Positions 46,294-56,757 of a stretch of 64,000 nt of DNA are shown piece by piece (within the stretch, counting starts at the first letter, position 1; the number at the start of each line of letters is the position of its first letter). The position numbers were made by a program, and so were the translations under genes. The notes under the pieces were generated by a model. That model worked only from the letters and a program-made list of their open reading frames with translations. It was not told the DNA's origin and did not search any database. Source of the stretch: Ligustrum vulgare (taxonomy: Eukaryota; Streptophyta; Magnoliopsida; Lamiales; Oleaceae); assembly GCA_963555705.1 (NCBI GenBank), contig OY743168.1:24558139-24622138 (forward strand), read 5' to 3'.

Positions 46294-49200
46294 TCATGCT
46301 GGAGAATGATGGGAGGTTGGATCTGCGGATGAGGGAATATCCGGGCCAACCCGACAACCTTCGAGCATGAACACGATATCAGCCATGGTGGGACGGTCCA
46401 ATGGGACGGGTGCTGTGCAAAGCAAACCCACTTTTATTCCAAGCAAGAATTCTTCCCATTCTGATGATTCGGGGTCAAGTTCAAGCAGCCCGGGTTCTAA
46501 AAGCTCGGAAATTTGACCTCTTTGCAATTGTCTCTTTACCCATTTCACTATATCTTCGTCTTGTGTGAACATCACTGGCCTTTTTCCAGTTAGAAGTTCT
46601 AACAATACAATGCCATAGCTATAGATATCTGATTCTTTTGTGACATGACCTGTCAAAGTTGATTCTGGTGATACATAGCCTAATGTTCCAACTGATGTTG
46701 AAGTTGAGGGCTCAGTTGTGGTGGCCACTGTAAGCTTATCGAGCCCAAAATCCGACAAATGTGCTTCAAAATCTGCATCGAAAAGCACATTTTGGGGCTT
46801 CACATCACCGTGTACCATTGAGGCTGCATGGAGAAAAGCCAAACCACGAGCAATGCCAAGTGCAATGAGGTGACGCATTGGCCAATTGAGGACATGGCCA
46901 TCTTGGTGGGATGCTTCTTGGAGTAATGTGGCGAGGTTTCCATTAGGCATGTAATCATAGACTAGGAGTCTGAGGTCAGGGGAACCAGTATAGTATCCAC
47001 GAAGAACTGTTAAATTTCGGTGCTTCACTCTGCCTAGTGATTCCGCTTCTTTTCTGAACATGTTCTCAGCAAGTGATCCATTTGGAAGTCTGCGTATTGC
47101 AAGCACCATTCCATCATTGTAACATGCTTTAAAGACTACCCCATGTCGGGTTCTGCTCAGCACATTTTCCTCATCAAACTGCCTTGTTGCTTCAATTGTT
47201 TCTGCTAACGTGATTTTGTCGTTGAACATAATAAGCTTCAGTCCATTTTCGCTACTGCGACGACCTCCACTGCTCTTTGAACTAGCCCTAGCCGGGCTGT
47301 GCCTTTTCTCCCCGGCGGCCCCACTTTTTACTTTCTCACGCCACCTCAAGAAACTGTAAACGTAAAAGCAGCAACATGATACCATGAGGAGAATCCCACT
47401 AGCAGCCACAGCAATAAAGAGGATCAGCTTATTTTTCTTATTTTCCATACCACCACCCTCGCATTTTCTATCCAATGGCTTCCCACACAATTCTTGATTA
47501 CCCAAGAATAATGATTGATTGTTAAACCTAGAGCCTAGAATTACTGGAATTTCACCTTCCAAGTTATTGTTTGACACGTTGAAATTCACCAAGCTGGAAA
47601 TTAATGAAAGATTGGCTGGAATCTGTCCAGTCAAATTGTTCGAATCAAGTAAAAGAGAATTTAGTGACGAGCAATTTGATAGTTCATCAGGAATTCGGCC
47701 AGTTAAATTGTTCCATCCCAAATCAAGAACACTCAAATGTGAAAGATGCGAAAGAGAAACCGGAACTTGCCCACTCAAAGAATTTGAGCGAAGATCTATA
47801 ACTTCAAGAGCTGAACAATTCCCCAACTCTGGAGGAACTGAGCCAGAAATGTGATTGTTCGATAATGAAAGAACAATTAAAGACTTCAAGGAACCAAAAG
47901 TAGACGGTATATGACCAGAAAAAGAATTGAAAGAGAGATTCATATAACCTAACCCCATCAAGCTACTCAAACCTTCAGGAACTACACCCGAAAACATGTT
48001 TTCCTGCAATGCAATCACTTGCAGATTAGGCAAACCCAAAAGATCTAATGGCAACTCTCCTGATAGATTCTGTTTACTCAAATCAAGGACTGTCAACTTA
48101 AAAAAACCACCAAAACTTGCTGGAATAGTACCAGAAAAACCATTATTACTCAGATTCAAAACTGCAAGTTGCTTCAAATTCCCAATGCTCACTGGAATAG
48201 GCCCAGAAAACTTGTTTCCACTAAGATTCAATGAACTCAAATTTCTCAAAAGCATCAGTTCATCAGGCAACATTCCAGTTAAGTGATTGTCTCTTAAATT
48301 AAGACTCTCAAGCAATGTCAAATTACCAAAACTCAAAGGAATGGAACTTGAAAACTTATTTCCACCAAGGGATAGAAACTTCAAACTTTTTAACTCACCT
48401 AAAAACCAAGGAAAATCCCCTGTGAATGAATTATCTTCAAGATCAAGAATTTGTAAATTACTACATTTCTTTATTTCAACAGGAACCCTATCACTGAATG
48501 AATTGTTCGCCATTTTCAACTCCTCCAATCTCCACAAATTTTGAATCTCATTCGGAATGGAACCCGAAAATAAATTACCTGAAATATCCAGCTTTGTTAA
48601 TGTAGAAATATTAGTCAAAAATGGCGGAAATTTCCCAGTAATACGATTCTGCTGAAGATCCAAAACCTGCAAAAAACTGAAGCACTCATCAGATTCTAGC
48701 GTACCAATGTCTGTAAAAACATTGAACCCTAGCTGAAGAATCCGGATTGACGGAGGAGAGTCTGACACATTGCAGAACAAAGACCCAGGCACCGAACCAG
48801 ATAGATTGTTACGCGACAAGGAAACGACCTGCAGATTTGATATTGAGACGATCCCCGCCGGAACAACGCCGCCAATTGCATTACCCTCGGCGCTAAGATG
48901 TACTAGCGACGAACAGTTGGCGAGCGCCGAAGGCAATGTGCCTTGCAGATTATTGTAGTCTAACCAGAGGTACTGTAGATTCTGAAGTTCCCCGAGACTC
49001 GCTGGAATCTCGCCGGAAATCCGGTTGTATGACAAATTGATGAGCTGCAGCCGGGGGCTAGAAGAAATATTATTAGGTAAATCCCCGGAAAATGCGTTCG
49101 AAGAAAGATCAATGAGACGGAGATTTTTAGGGAGGTCTCCGGGGATTTTTCCGGAGAGGTAGTTCCCGGCAACGTTGAGGATTAACAGGTTGGTGAGATT

Positions 49201-49617
49201 TGAGATTAACGGCGGAATGGCGCCTGAAAATGAATTGTACTGGAGGAATATAGAGTTAAGAAGGGTGCATTTGGAGAGAGATGAAGGTATGGTGCCGTTT
49301 AAGGAGTTGGAATGGAGGCTCAGCTTTCGCAGCATGCGCAGGTTAGCAACCTGCGGCGAGAGTGTTCCACTGAGGTAGAGCCGCGGGAGGCGGAGCTCGC
49401 TAACCCGGCCGCTGTAGCAAGCTACACCACGCCAATCGCAGGGAGCCGACGGCGTGGAAGGGTCCCAGCTGGTGAGTGCGCCAAGTGGGTCATGTACGCT
49501 CAGCTTGAAGGCGTTCAAGGCTTGGATCTCGACTTGGATATCGGCGTTGAGATCGCCGCTCGATAACCAAGGGGTGTAAATCAGCAGCAGGAATAAAATA
49601 GCAGAGGCGGCGGCCAT
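46294..49617 (-). CDS. LRR receptor-like serine/threonine kinase, At4g36180/At1g75640 (MUSTACHES-LIKE/MUSTACHES) type
   Basis: A single uninterrupted frame of 1107 residues. The start is the ATG at 49617 (context tccATGGCC); the frame is open 21 bases further upstream but has no ATG there. Order: hydrophobic signal peptide (1 to about 22), LRR N-cap with 'APCDWRGVAC' (about 55-65), some 25-26 LRRs of the LxGxIP type (to about 690), a membrane helix 'LILFIAVAASGILLMVSCCC' (about 727-752), a basic Ser-rich juxtamembrane stretch, and a kinase (about 796-1085). The ending 'GCRVGPDIPSSADPTS' is characteristic of this family. The kinase has 'LAIRRL' where VAIK is expected (Arg for Lys, about 839), HGD for HRD (about 935), intact DFG (about 954) and SPE for APE. 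Arabidopsis MUS/MUL act in guard-cell wall patterning; that role here is inference. Which of the two is the ortholog cannot be decided by eye. Confidence 0.96.
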   Translation of the reverse strand: MAAASAILFLLLIYTPWLSSGDLNADIQVEIQALNAFKLSVHDPLGALTSWDPSTPSAPCDWRGVACYSGRVSELRLPRLYLSGTLSPQVANLRMLRKLSLHSNSLNGTIPSSLSKCTLLNSIFLQYNSFSGAIPPLISNLTNLLILNVAGNYLSGKIPGDLPKNLRLIDLSSNAFSGDLPNNISSSPRLQLINLSYNRISGEIPASLGELQNLQYLWLDYNNLQGTLPSALANCSSLVHLSAEGNAIGGVVPAGIVSISNLQVVSLSRNNLSGSVPGSLFCNVSDSPPSIRILQLGFNVFTDIGTLESDECFSFLQVLDLQQNRITGKFPPFLTNISTLTKLDISGNLFSGSIPNEIQNLWRLEELKMANNSFSDRVPVEIKKCSNLQILDLEDNSFTGDFPWFLGELKSLKFLSLGGNKFSSSIPLSFGNLTLLESLNLRDNHLTGMLPDELMLLRNLSSLNLSGNKFSGPIPVSIGNLKQLAVLNLSNNGFSGTIPASFGGFFKLTVLDLSKQNLSGELPLDLLGLPNLQVIALQENMFSGVVPEGLSSLMGLGYMNLSFNSFSGHIPSTFGSLKSLIVLSLSNNHISGSVPPELGNCSALEVIDLRSNSLSGQVPVSLSHLSHLSVLDLGWNNLTGRIPDELSNCSSLNSLLLDSNNLTGQIPANLSLISSLVNFNVSNNNLEGEIPVILGSRFNNQSLFLGNQELCGKPLDRKCEGGGMENKKNKLILFIAVAASGILLMVSCCCFYVYSFLRWREKVKSGAAGEKRHSPARASSKSSGGRRSSENGLKLIMFNDKITLAETIEATRQFDEENVLSRTRHGVVFKACYNDGMVLAIRRLPNGSLAENMFRKEAESLGRVKHRNLTVLRGYYTGSPDLRLLVYDYMPNGNLATLLQEASHQDGHVLNWPMRHLIALGIARGLAFLHAASMVHGDVKPQNVLFDADFEAHLSDFGLDKLTVATTTEPSTSTSVGTLGYVSPESTLTGHVTKESDIYSYGIVLLELLTGKRPVMFTQDEDIVKWVKRQLQRGQISELLEPGLLELDPESSEWEEFLLGIKVGLLCTAPVPLDRPTMADIVFMLEGCRVGPDIPSSADPTSHHSPA

Positions 49618-49668
49618 GGAAACAAAAGAAAAATACAAGCTTGGAATTTTTTTGGAAAGTAGTTAGGG

Positions 49669-49722
49669 TTATGAGGGTGGAAATGTTGGCAGAGACAGAG
49701 TGGTGGCCATATGCCTCTTCAT
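49669..49722 (-). promoter_or_regulatory. Upstream reading frame (17 codons) in the receptor-kinase leader
   Basis: On the minus strand an ATG at 49722 opens 17 codons ending in TAA at 49669, and a second in-frame ATG at 49710 gives 13 codons. It ends 51 bases before the main ATG, so reinitiation is possible. The transcript start is not visible: upstream to about 49900 I see CA/GT-rich leader-like sequence but no clear TATA box. Its effect on translation is inference. Confidence 0.4.
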
Positions 49723-49899
49723 TCACACTCACACCCAGTGTTTTCAGTACTCAGAAATACCATACCTGATAAAGGTTTTTGGTTTTTCTCTCAGTTCCAG
49801 TGTGTGTTTGTGTGTCCTGTTCCTAAAGCAAAAAGACTGGAGAAACCATTTTCAAAGGCAGGTGGGGAGAGCATATGGTGATGCGTTGGCACTTTTTAA

Positions 49900-50311
49900 C
49901 TTCATATGGGTTGAATCATTAACCTATTTAAACTACAATTAATTTTATGATTAATGGATAATCGATTCTATAATATATTAAGCCCCAAATTGGTACAATT
50001 TTTTTTTTTTTTTAAGATTTTAATATAAGTTAAATTCGATGATAAATCTTACCTACATATATTTTATAAGATTCACAACTTTACACATTTCATCAATTTT
50101 TATCAAAATTTAATTTTAATTTCTATCAAATAGATGCTTAATATCACCCCACATTAACTAAAAATAATTTTTCAGACTATTATCCCTTTCATACTTACGT
50201 CGTTCCAACAATATCCTACATTTTCATCTTTTAAGTAAGCAAAAATTACTCCATCTATCTCGTAAAGATAATTCCCTACTTATTTTTATACAGATTAAGA
50301 AATGTCAATTA
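49900..50311. other. AT-rich sequence upstream of the receptor kinase
   Basis: This is the likely distal promoter region of the receptor kinase gene. No specific regulatory motif stands out beyond A/T tracts. Confidence 0.4.
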
Positions 50312-50478
50312 GCCCTTGTTTGATTCCCATCAATTTTTTTAAAAAGTTAAATTTTTAAAGAATGTGAAGTGTAGATTGAGTTGAAAAGTCAAAACTTGTA
50401 GGTCAAAAGTAAGATATTTGGTGTAGATTGAACATTGTAGAAAAATGAAATGAAAAAAAATAAGAACCAAATAGGGGC
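50312..50478. mobile_element. Tourist-like MITE
   Basis: The left end is GCCCTTGTTTGATTC and the inverse of the right end is GCCCCTATTTGGTTC (12 of 15 equal). It is bordered by TTA on the left and TAA on the right. GCCC/GGGC ends next to TWA fit PIF/Harbinger MITEs, though the two flanks are not identical copies. 167 bases, non-coding, about 0.7 kb upstream of the receptor kinase start. Confidence 0.6.
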
Positions 50479-51040
50479 TAATGTTGTTAGAAAAATAAGT
50501 TTTACAATCTTTTTTCCTAATATACTTAATTAATTTTGTAGTTTCTCACAAAATTAAAAGAGTATAATTTCATTTAAAATAATAAAAAAAACATATTAAA
50601 TATGGGCAAAATGAGACATAAAATATTAACATCACTCTCAAAAAAGAAAGTGAAATATCTTTTGAAACTGACGAAAAAAGAATAGTGAACTATATTTATA
50701 GAACGAGGATAGTATTTTAAATCTATAGTATATGAATATCTCATCAAGTAATTATAATCATTTTTTTCGTCTTCCAATACATATTTACTTCATTTATGTA
50801 ATGTATTTACTTCATTTATGTAATGTAAATGCATATTAATATTAATATACAATTCAACAATACATATTTACTTCATTTATTTAATCTAAATGCATATTAA
50901 TGTACAATTCAACTCATCTATATATGATAATGGGTCTTTTCATATTTTATTGTGTTGACTTTCTTCCAACCATCGATTTCTTTAAACACAAATTCAAATT
51001 TAAATAGCCCTGTTTTTCAACTCGCGAGCAAATTTATTTG

Positions 51041-51215
51041 GCCCTTGTTTGAGCCCCATTATTTCTCATTTTTTTTACAATTTTTTTTTACAGTAATTAA
51101 TTTCAACCATCCAAAAAAGTCAAGATCACAATTTTTTACTTTTCAAACTACTTTTTAACTATTAAATTTTCAAAATTCAAATTTTAAATTGAAATAATAG
51201 AGCTCAAACAAGGGC
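51041..51215. mobile_element. Second Tourist-like MITE
   Basis: The ends are GCCCTTGTTTGAGCCCCATT and, on the other strand, GCCCTTGTTTGAGCTCTATT; similarity runs to 25 bases. It is related to the element at 50312-50478 by its end sequence. The flanks (TTG and ATG) do not form a clean target duplication. Confidence 0.7.
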
Positions 51216-51280
51216 ATGAGAAACATTTTTCATGTGAATCAGACACACCCTAAAGATTATAAAATGGAGTCATCATCTTT

Positions 51281-51282
<2 letters not shown>

Positions 51283-51319
<37 letters not shown>
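51283..51319. repeat. (CT)n microsatellite
   Basis: About 36 bases of CT. The 72-residue frame around it is not a gene. Confidence 0.92.
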
Positions 51320-51323
<4 letters not shown>

Positions 51324-51822
51324 AAATTCTCTCTTTTGATAGTTTTCATATTGTGTTTATGCAACATGTCTCTTTTGATTCACATTATAAATAATTCATT
51401 TTTTTCACATTACTCAATTTCAACCATATTTTAACAATAAAATATGCTTCACATAAATGTAAAAAAAAAATTTCATTTTCAACCACTCAATATTACGTCA
51501 ATCACTATTCTAAATAATTTTTTTACCAATAATGTACATCAAACAGAGGTTACATACTAAAAGAACATGTACGAACAAGACCACGAAAAAAAAGTTATCA
51601 AGCACGGAAGCACAAGAAATATTGAAGAATAGTTTTTAATATAATCAAGAAGAATGTTGAAATCGGAAGATTTAATTTTCCTATACTTAATTGAAGAATT
51701 AATATTTGAATGAATAGTATGGAGAGTGTGAATCAAACGTATGAAGAAATTATATTTTGTTATAATTAATTTTCTTATGTAATTTTACTAACAAATATCA
51801 ACCTTTTTTTTTTTTTTTTTTT

Positions 51823-54199
51823 GTATGAGAATCAGGGGAAGTACTTGTACTCTTTTTCTTCGTTCAGGTGTTGTCATACTGAGTCTTTTTTGTAAGGCTT
51901 TAACTGGGCAGCATCAAAATGCTTCGAAATTTTCAACAAATTCACTCAAGTAACAATGTAATTGATTTATCCACAAACGCACTACCAATATCTACATTCA
52001 AGAAATCAGTTCACAAGATTGGGATGCATCGACTCGATGATTTAAAGTGATCAACACTAGGGAGTTTAGCTATACTCTTTTTCCTTAACCAAAGTTTTGT
52101 CCCATTGATTTTTCCTGACAAGATTTTAACAAGTCGATATTTATCCTAATACTCCAAGAATAACTGTACTCTTTTTCAATGGTTTGATATTTTGTCCCAT
52201 TGGATTTTTTTATCAAATGAGGTTTTTAACGAGGTAGATATTTTGTAATGTGTCATTGAAAGAGGAGTGTTGTAAATATTACATTGTGTTGTTGAATAAC
52301 AATTGTATCCCTATAATCCTAGACATTATTACTTTGTATATCCACTAGTATCTCACCCGTGCGATGCACGGAAGTTATTATCCGCAATATCGATTTCAAT
52401 AAGTATTCGTAAAATTTTAGTATTTATATATAATCAACACTTATATTCTTATTAAAATTAAGAATAATTAAAAAAATATTACTCATTCTATTAATATTAT
52501 TAATTTTAAAAAAATCAAAGTATTAACTCTTCATATGAACCTTAACTTTTTCTATATATTATTTATAAGCAAAATATTTTTTCAACCCACTTTTTAACCA
52601 CATATTTTTTCAAAACAATTTTTCAACCACACATTTTACCTCGAAAAAAAATGTAGTTGCTGAACAGATGGTTAATTTATTAAAATATTTAATAATAATA
52701 TATAATATATATTTTAGAAAATTTAATTTGTAATATTAAAGATAACAAATGATTTGACCATTAGTAATTAAAACATAATTTAATTATTGATGGTTACACA
52801 TAGGATTTATAATATTAAAAACAACAAATAAATTAAAAATCAATGATTAAATAATAATTTTAATACTGATAATTAAAAATATTGATTGAACTCATTCAAT
52901 ATTAATGTTAATAATAAAAATAAAATAACAATAATAATTATAACCAAAATATACAAATAACAATAACATCATATTAGTTATTTACTATAATACTAAAACA
53001 GAAAGAATTTAATAATTAAATTTTGCTAAACTATTCTACTTTTATATATAGTATAGATTTCCACCATTGCGATGAACTGAAATTGCTATCCGCAACATAG
53101 ATAAGCATTCATAAAATTTAATTATTGTACATAATCAATACAAATACAAAAAATACAAAAATATTTTTTTATCACAACAATTATTAAAATTTTAAAATAA
53201 CATAAATTATCCAAATTATCGAAAACTTTTTAGAATGATAAATGCAAATTCTATAGTTTTTTTTAATTGTGCATCATGTTAGATGTAATATTATGAGTAC
53301 AAATATTGATGCTTGTTCAAGATATAATTATATTTATTATAATTTCTGCATTTGCCTTACATATTTAATTTTTTCTCAATTTTAGTTTAAAAATCACAAT
53401 AAACTATAAATATGTGTTTAATCTTAACTTATCAAATATATGACAATTCAACAATATTGAAGATTAAGAAATTATTATATCATATAATCTTTGCACAATT
53501 ATGAAAATTAAAATTTATTAAAAAAATTAACCATTGTTTGGTATTTATCATAAAATAATATTAGTGTATATATATATATATATAAAGGAAATAAATGCAT
53601 TCACACCAATCCACTTTGCATTCACACTAATTTACCATCATCCCTTTATATATAGTATAGATATAGATTATTAAAATTTAAAAATAACATAAATAATCTA
53701 AATTATCGAAAATTTTATTGAATGATAAATGCAAATTCTATAGTTTTTTAATTGTGCATCATCTTAGATGTAATATTATAAGTACAAATATTGATACTTG
53801 TTCAAGATATAAATATATTTATTATAATTTTTGCATTTACCTTACATATTTAACTTTTTCTCAATTTTAGTTCAACAATCACAATAAACTATAAATATGT
53901 GTGTAATCTTAACTCATCAAATATATGATAATTCATCAATATTGAAGATCAAGAAATTATTATATCATATAATATTTGCATAATTATTAAAATTAAAATT
54001 TATTAAAAAATATTAACAATTGTTTAGCATTTATCACAAAATAATATTAGTGTGTGTGTAAGGTAATAAATGCATTCACATTAATTCATTATTCTCCCTT
54101 TATATATAGTATAGATATTCTCCCCTATATATGAGGTTCTATTCATAATAAAACACACAAGTTTATTGGTGTATCTATTATTCTCTAGAGTTTATAACA
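51823..54199 (+). mobile_element. 3' end of a second short-LTR copia element, LTR split by a Helitron
   Basis: This is the plus-strand relative of the 3' part of the element at 35090-38867. The RNase H end is readable at about 51925-52045 ('KKSVHKIGMHRLDDLK'), surrounded by three copies of the 'gtactctttttc ... ttttgtcccatt' block. A polypurine tract GAAAGAGGAG ends at 52267. The LTR begins TGTTGTAAATATT at 52268 and ends TTTATAACA at 54199. Without the Helitron the LTR is about 161 bases. The 5' part of the element is absent; a T run at about 51805-51822 marks the break. Confidence 0.78.
52345..54115 (-). mobile_element. Helitron (non-autonomous)
   Basis: On the minus strand it starts TCTATACTATATATAAAGGG at 54115 and ends CTAG at 52345. 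The hairpin CCGTGCATCGCACGG lies about 8 bases before the end, as in Helitrons (5' TC, 3' hairpin then CTRR). The host bases are A before and T after, with no target duplication. The uninterrupted site is visible in the related LTR at 38690-38867. Two further internal 5'-type ends occur, at about 53660 and 53060, and about 450 bases of AT-rich sequence are tandemly repeated (53200-53660 and 53670-54112). There is no Rep/helicase gene. It also contains a copy of the dispersed 'aaccacacattttacc' repeat (52570-52640). Confidence 0.85.
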
Positions 54200-54920
54200 T
54201 AATTCAACTTATAAATAACATAAATTTTAAAATTACTTTTTAATTATATACTTTCTTTTTTTACTTTTTGATCACATATTTTACCTCAAAAATTAAATAA
54301 GATAAATAATTTATATGATTGCCTTTTTGATCACTGCTAATTCATTGTCCATTTGTTCCATTGCCTTTTTGGACTTCTCCACCACCATCTTTTTAAAATT
54401 GGGCGGTCAACATGTGTGTATTTTCATTTTTCTTTTTGACTTTTGAGTCCTTTAGTTTCGGAAGCCGCATCCCTCTAATTATGTAATTTTGAAGCATATT
54501 TCTTTTGATTTAAAAAAGTTAAATAAAAATTTTAAAGTCAAAATTAACATTGAATTTTATCACAAATTCCGTATGATTCATAATTTTTATCAATTCTTGA
54601 AATCAACATTTTATTAAAATCCACCATTTCTGATTTTTAGCAAATTAAAACTAGAAGATTGAAATACCTTATGCAAGCTCAAAATTAAGGCTGTCCAAAG
54701 TCCAAACTCATTTAAGTGGATTGTATTTTTATATTCTTGCAACAAAATTTAAATAGGAGTAGAATTTAATTCAATTATTTAAAATGAGACTTAATCAATA
54801 TTGTTGTTATGTACAATGTCGCAATTAAAAATTTAAAATTTTTGAATTGGTTTAAACCTTTAAGTTTGATGTATAACAACGAAGTCAAAAAAATGACTTA
54901 AAAAAAAAAAAAAACTCAAA
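54200..54920. other. AT-rich intergenic sequence
   Basis: It holds another copy of the dispersed 'cacatattttacctc' unit (54220-54300). No gene is visible. Confidence 0.5.
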
Positions 54921-55115
54921 TTGCCCTCTCTCACGCCTCTCTCTGGGAACGTGCGAGTAGTATTTTTTTTTACCACCATTCTTGTGGTTCTATTCTGTTA
55001 GTTTGGTTCTCTTCTTTTGGCTTCCTGTTTTTTCATTCCTCTTTCTTTTGATCTTCGTTTGATCTTATCCTGGTGTGTTCACATACTTCCCTCTGCTTAC
55101 TGTTTTACACCTCCT

Positions 55116-55174
55116 ATGGATCCCTAAGAGATTAGGAAACTCTGTGAAAGGTGGAGGCTTAATGTAGAAGAAAA
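55116..55174 (+). pseudogene. LINE ORF1, first codons before the Mutator-like insertion
   Basis: From the ATG at 55116 the frame reads MDP, a stop, then 'EIRKLCERWRLNVEEN', and continues in frame after the insertion at 59358 ('PPRIDSVACDEGKYS'). This is the usual start of plant LINE ORF1 proteins (MDP.EI...). The junction was established by removing the insertion and one copy of its 9-bp target duplication. Confidence 0.7.
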
Positions 55175-55617
55175 GGGAAAAATACATAAATAAGGTGATT
55201 ATAAATGTAAATTTTAAAATTGAGATGAAACTTGTATAATTTCAAAAATCAGGTTATAATTAAGATTAATTAATTAATTAATAAAATAATAAAAAAAAAT
55301 TATTAATTATACATATATTGAAGTCACAATATGTATAATGTCAAGTCACAAACACAAATATTTTAGATCACAAATTGATTTTAAGACACATAATTTTTAA
55401 ATCACAATTAATTTAAATGTCACAAATTATTAAATCAGTAGGTCACAAATTATTAAATCAATCAATTTCAACTTATTTTTAGATCACAACTTATCAAATT
55501 ATTAGATTACAAATCTAAAATTACTAGGTCATAATTATTTGATTTCTAAGTTAGATTTATCAATTATTAGGTCACACGTTTTTTCAATTCACATTTGTCT
55601 AATTATTAGGTCACAAT

Positions 55618-55925
55618 TGTACCGCCACCTATCATCGTTAGCGTCTCACCAACACCACGTGATTATCCTCGCTTCCACTTCCCGTCGGCTGCGCCACCGC
55701 CCAAGTCACAACATCTCACATAATCAAAACCTGCAACCGCCAGTGTCTCACAGCCACCACTACCAAGGTGTCCAATGAATATCACAGCTGCATCTCCATC
55801 GCGGCCTCCACCAATAGCAAAACTGTAACCTATGTCCAAGATTCCAAAACCAAAATTACACTCCCTTCCTCCCCGTCGCCGCCTCACACCTGTTGAACTA
55901 CCATACTACCACCTACCAAAGTTGT
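55618..55925. other. GC-rich gene-like block in the Mutator-like element
   Basis: The composition changes abruptly to C-rich, with words such as 'gccaccaccaccaa'. Open frames of 74-79 residues exist on both strands, but I recognise no protein. It is a candidate captured exon. Confidence 0.35.
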
Positions 55926-55949
55926 AAACAAAAACGGCAACACAAAAAG

Positions 55950-56576
55950 TGATGTGATCCAGGGGAATCACGTCGAACTCACGGAATAAACGCTGAGAAA
56001 GTTCCGAGTTCAGTTTGGAACGGAAGATAACACTACAACTCGAGCCTCACAACACAAGAATCAGGGGTATATCAAACCCGAAACCCGTTACGATGCGGAA
56101 ACAAGAACCATAATGGGGTGAAAGCCACAAATGTTGTCTAATTCCTTTGATAAGTTCGGGTTAAAGGGAATCCTCACCTTTAGAGAGTAATAACACTCAA
56201 TATATTTCATTCATCAAAAGTCTGTCTGTTACATTGAATGAAAATGAATATAAATAAGCAAAACGGAATTGGATAAGCCCTAGCCGCTATAGAGGCTCAA
56301 AATAAACCCTAAAACAAGTAAAAACGGAGTTTAACCTAAAAACTCGCGAAACCCTATTTCCCGTTTGCATAATTGACTTGCTGTTTTGAAGCCCAAAATG
56401 ATGAAATTTGGTCATAAAGTCAGTGGGCTCAAGGGCGTTGTCCCATGAGTTTTGCTCAGTGGCTCGTTTCTACTCGAAAAACATATATTATGAATCTAAT
56501 TCTGGTATAGTTGACTAGATTGCACTTTGTTTGGCTTGAATATTTAGTCTTTCTAGCAAGCCCATTATGATTCTCA
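55950..56576 (-). repeat. 3' LTR of the gypsy element
   Basis: 627 bases. It matches the other LTR closely except for about 150 bases (near 56283-56440) that the 5' LTR lacks. Confidence 0.85.
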
Positions 56577-56757
56577 TCATTCCCTCCTTCTTCAGGATGA
56601 TTTGTCCCGAATCATAGCTTTGTTCATGGTTTACAGTTTCCCTACCTAGATCAAATGGGAAATTATGGATTCCATGACATGAATTCGATAAGTGGCAATC
56701 CTCCAATTGGTGAACACGAATGTATTGAAACACGAGGTTAATTGGCCAAGGTTGGTG

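Noticed and set aside
47519..49566. Plus-strand open frames across the receptor-kinase gene (for example 47519-47854, 47996-48286, 48287-48544, 49312-49566)
   Set aside because: They are antisense shadows of the repetitive LRR coding sequence, with no recognisable domain.
46294..49638. Longer start for the receptor kinase frame at 49638
   Set aside because: The codon at 49638 is TTG, not ATG. The first ATG is at 49617 and directly begins a normal signal peptide.
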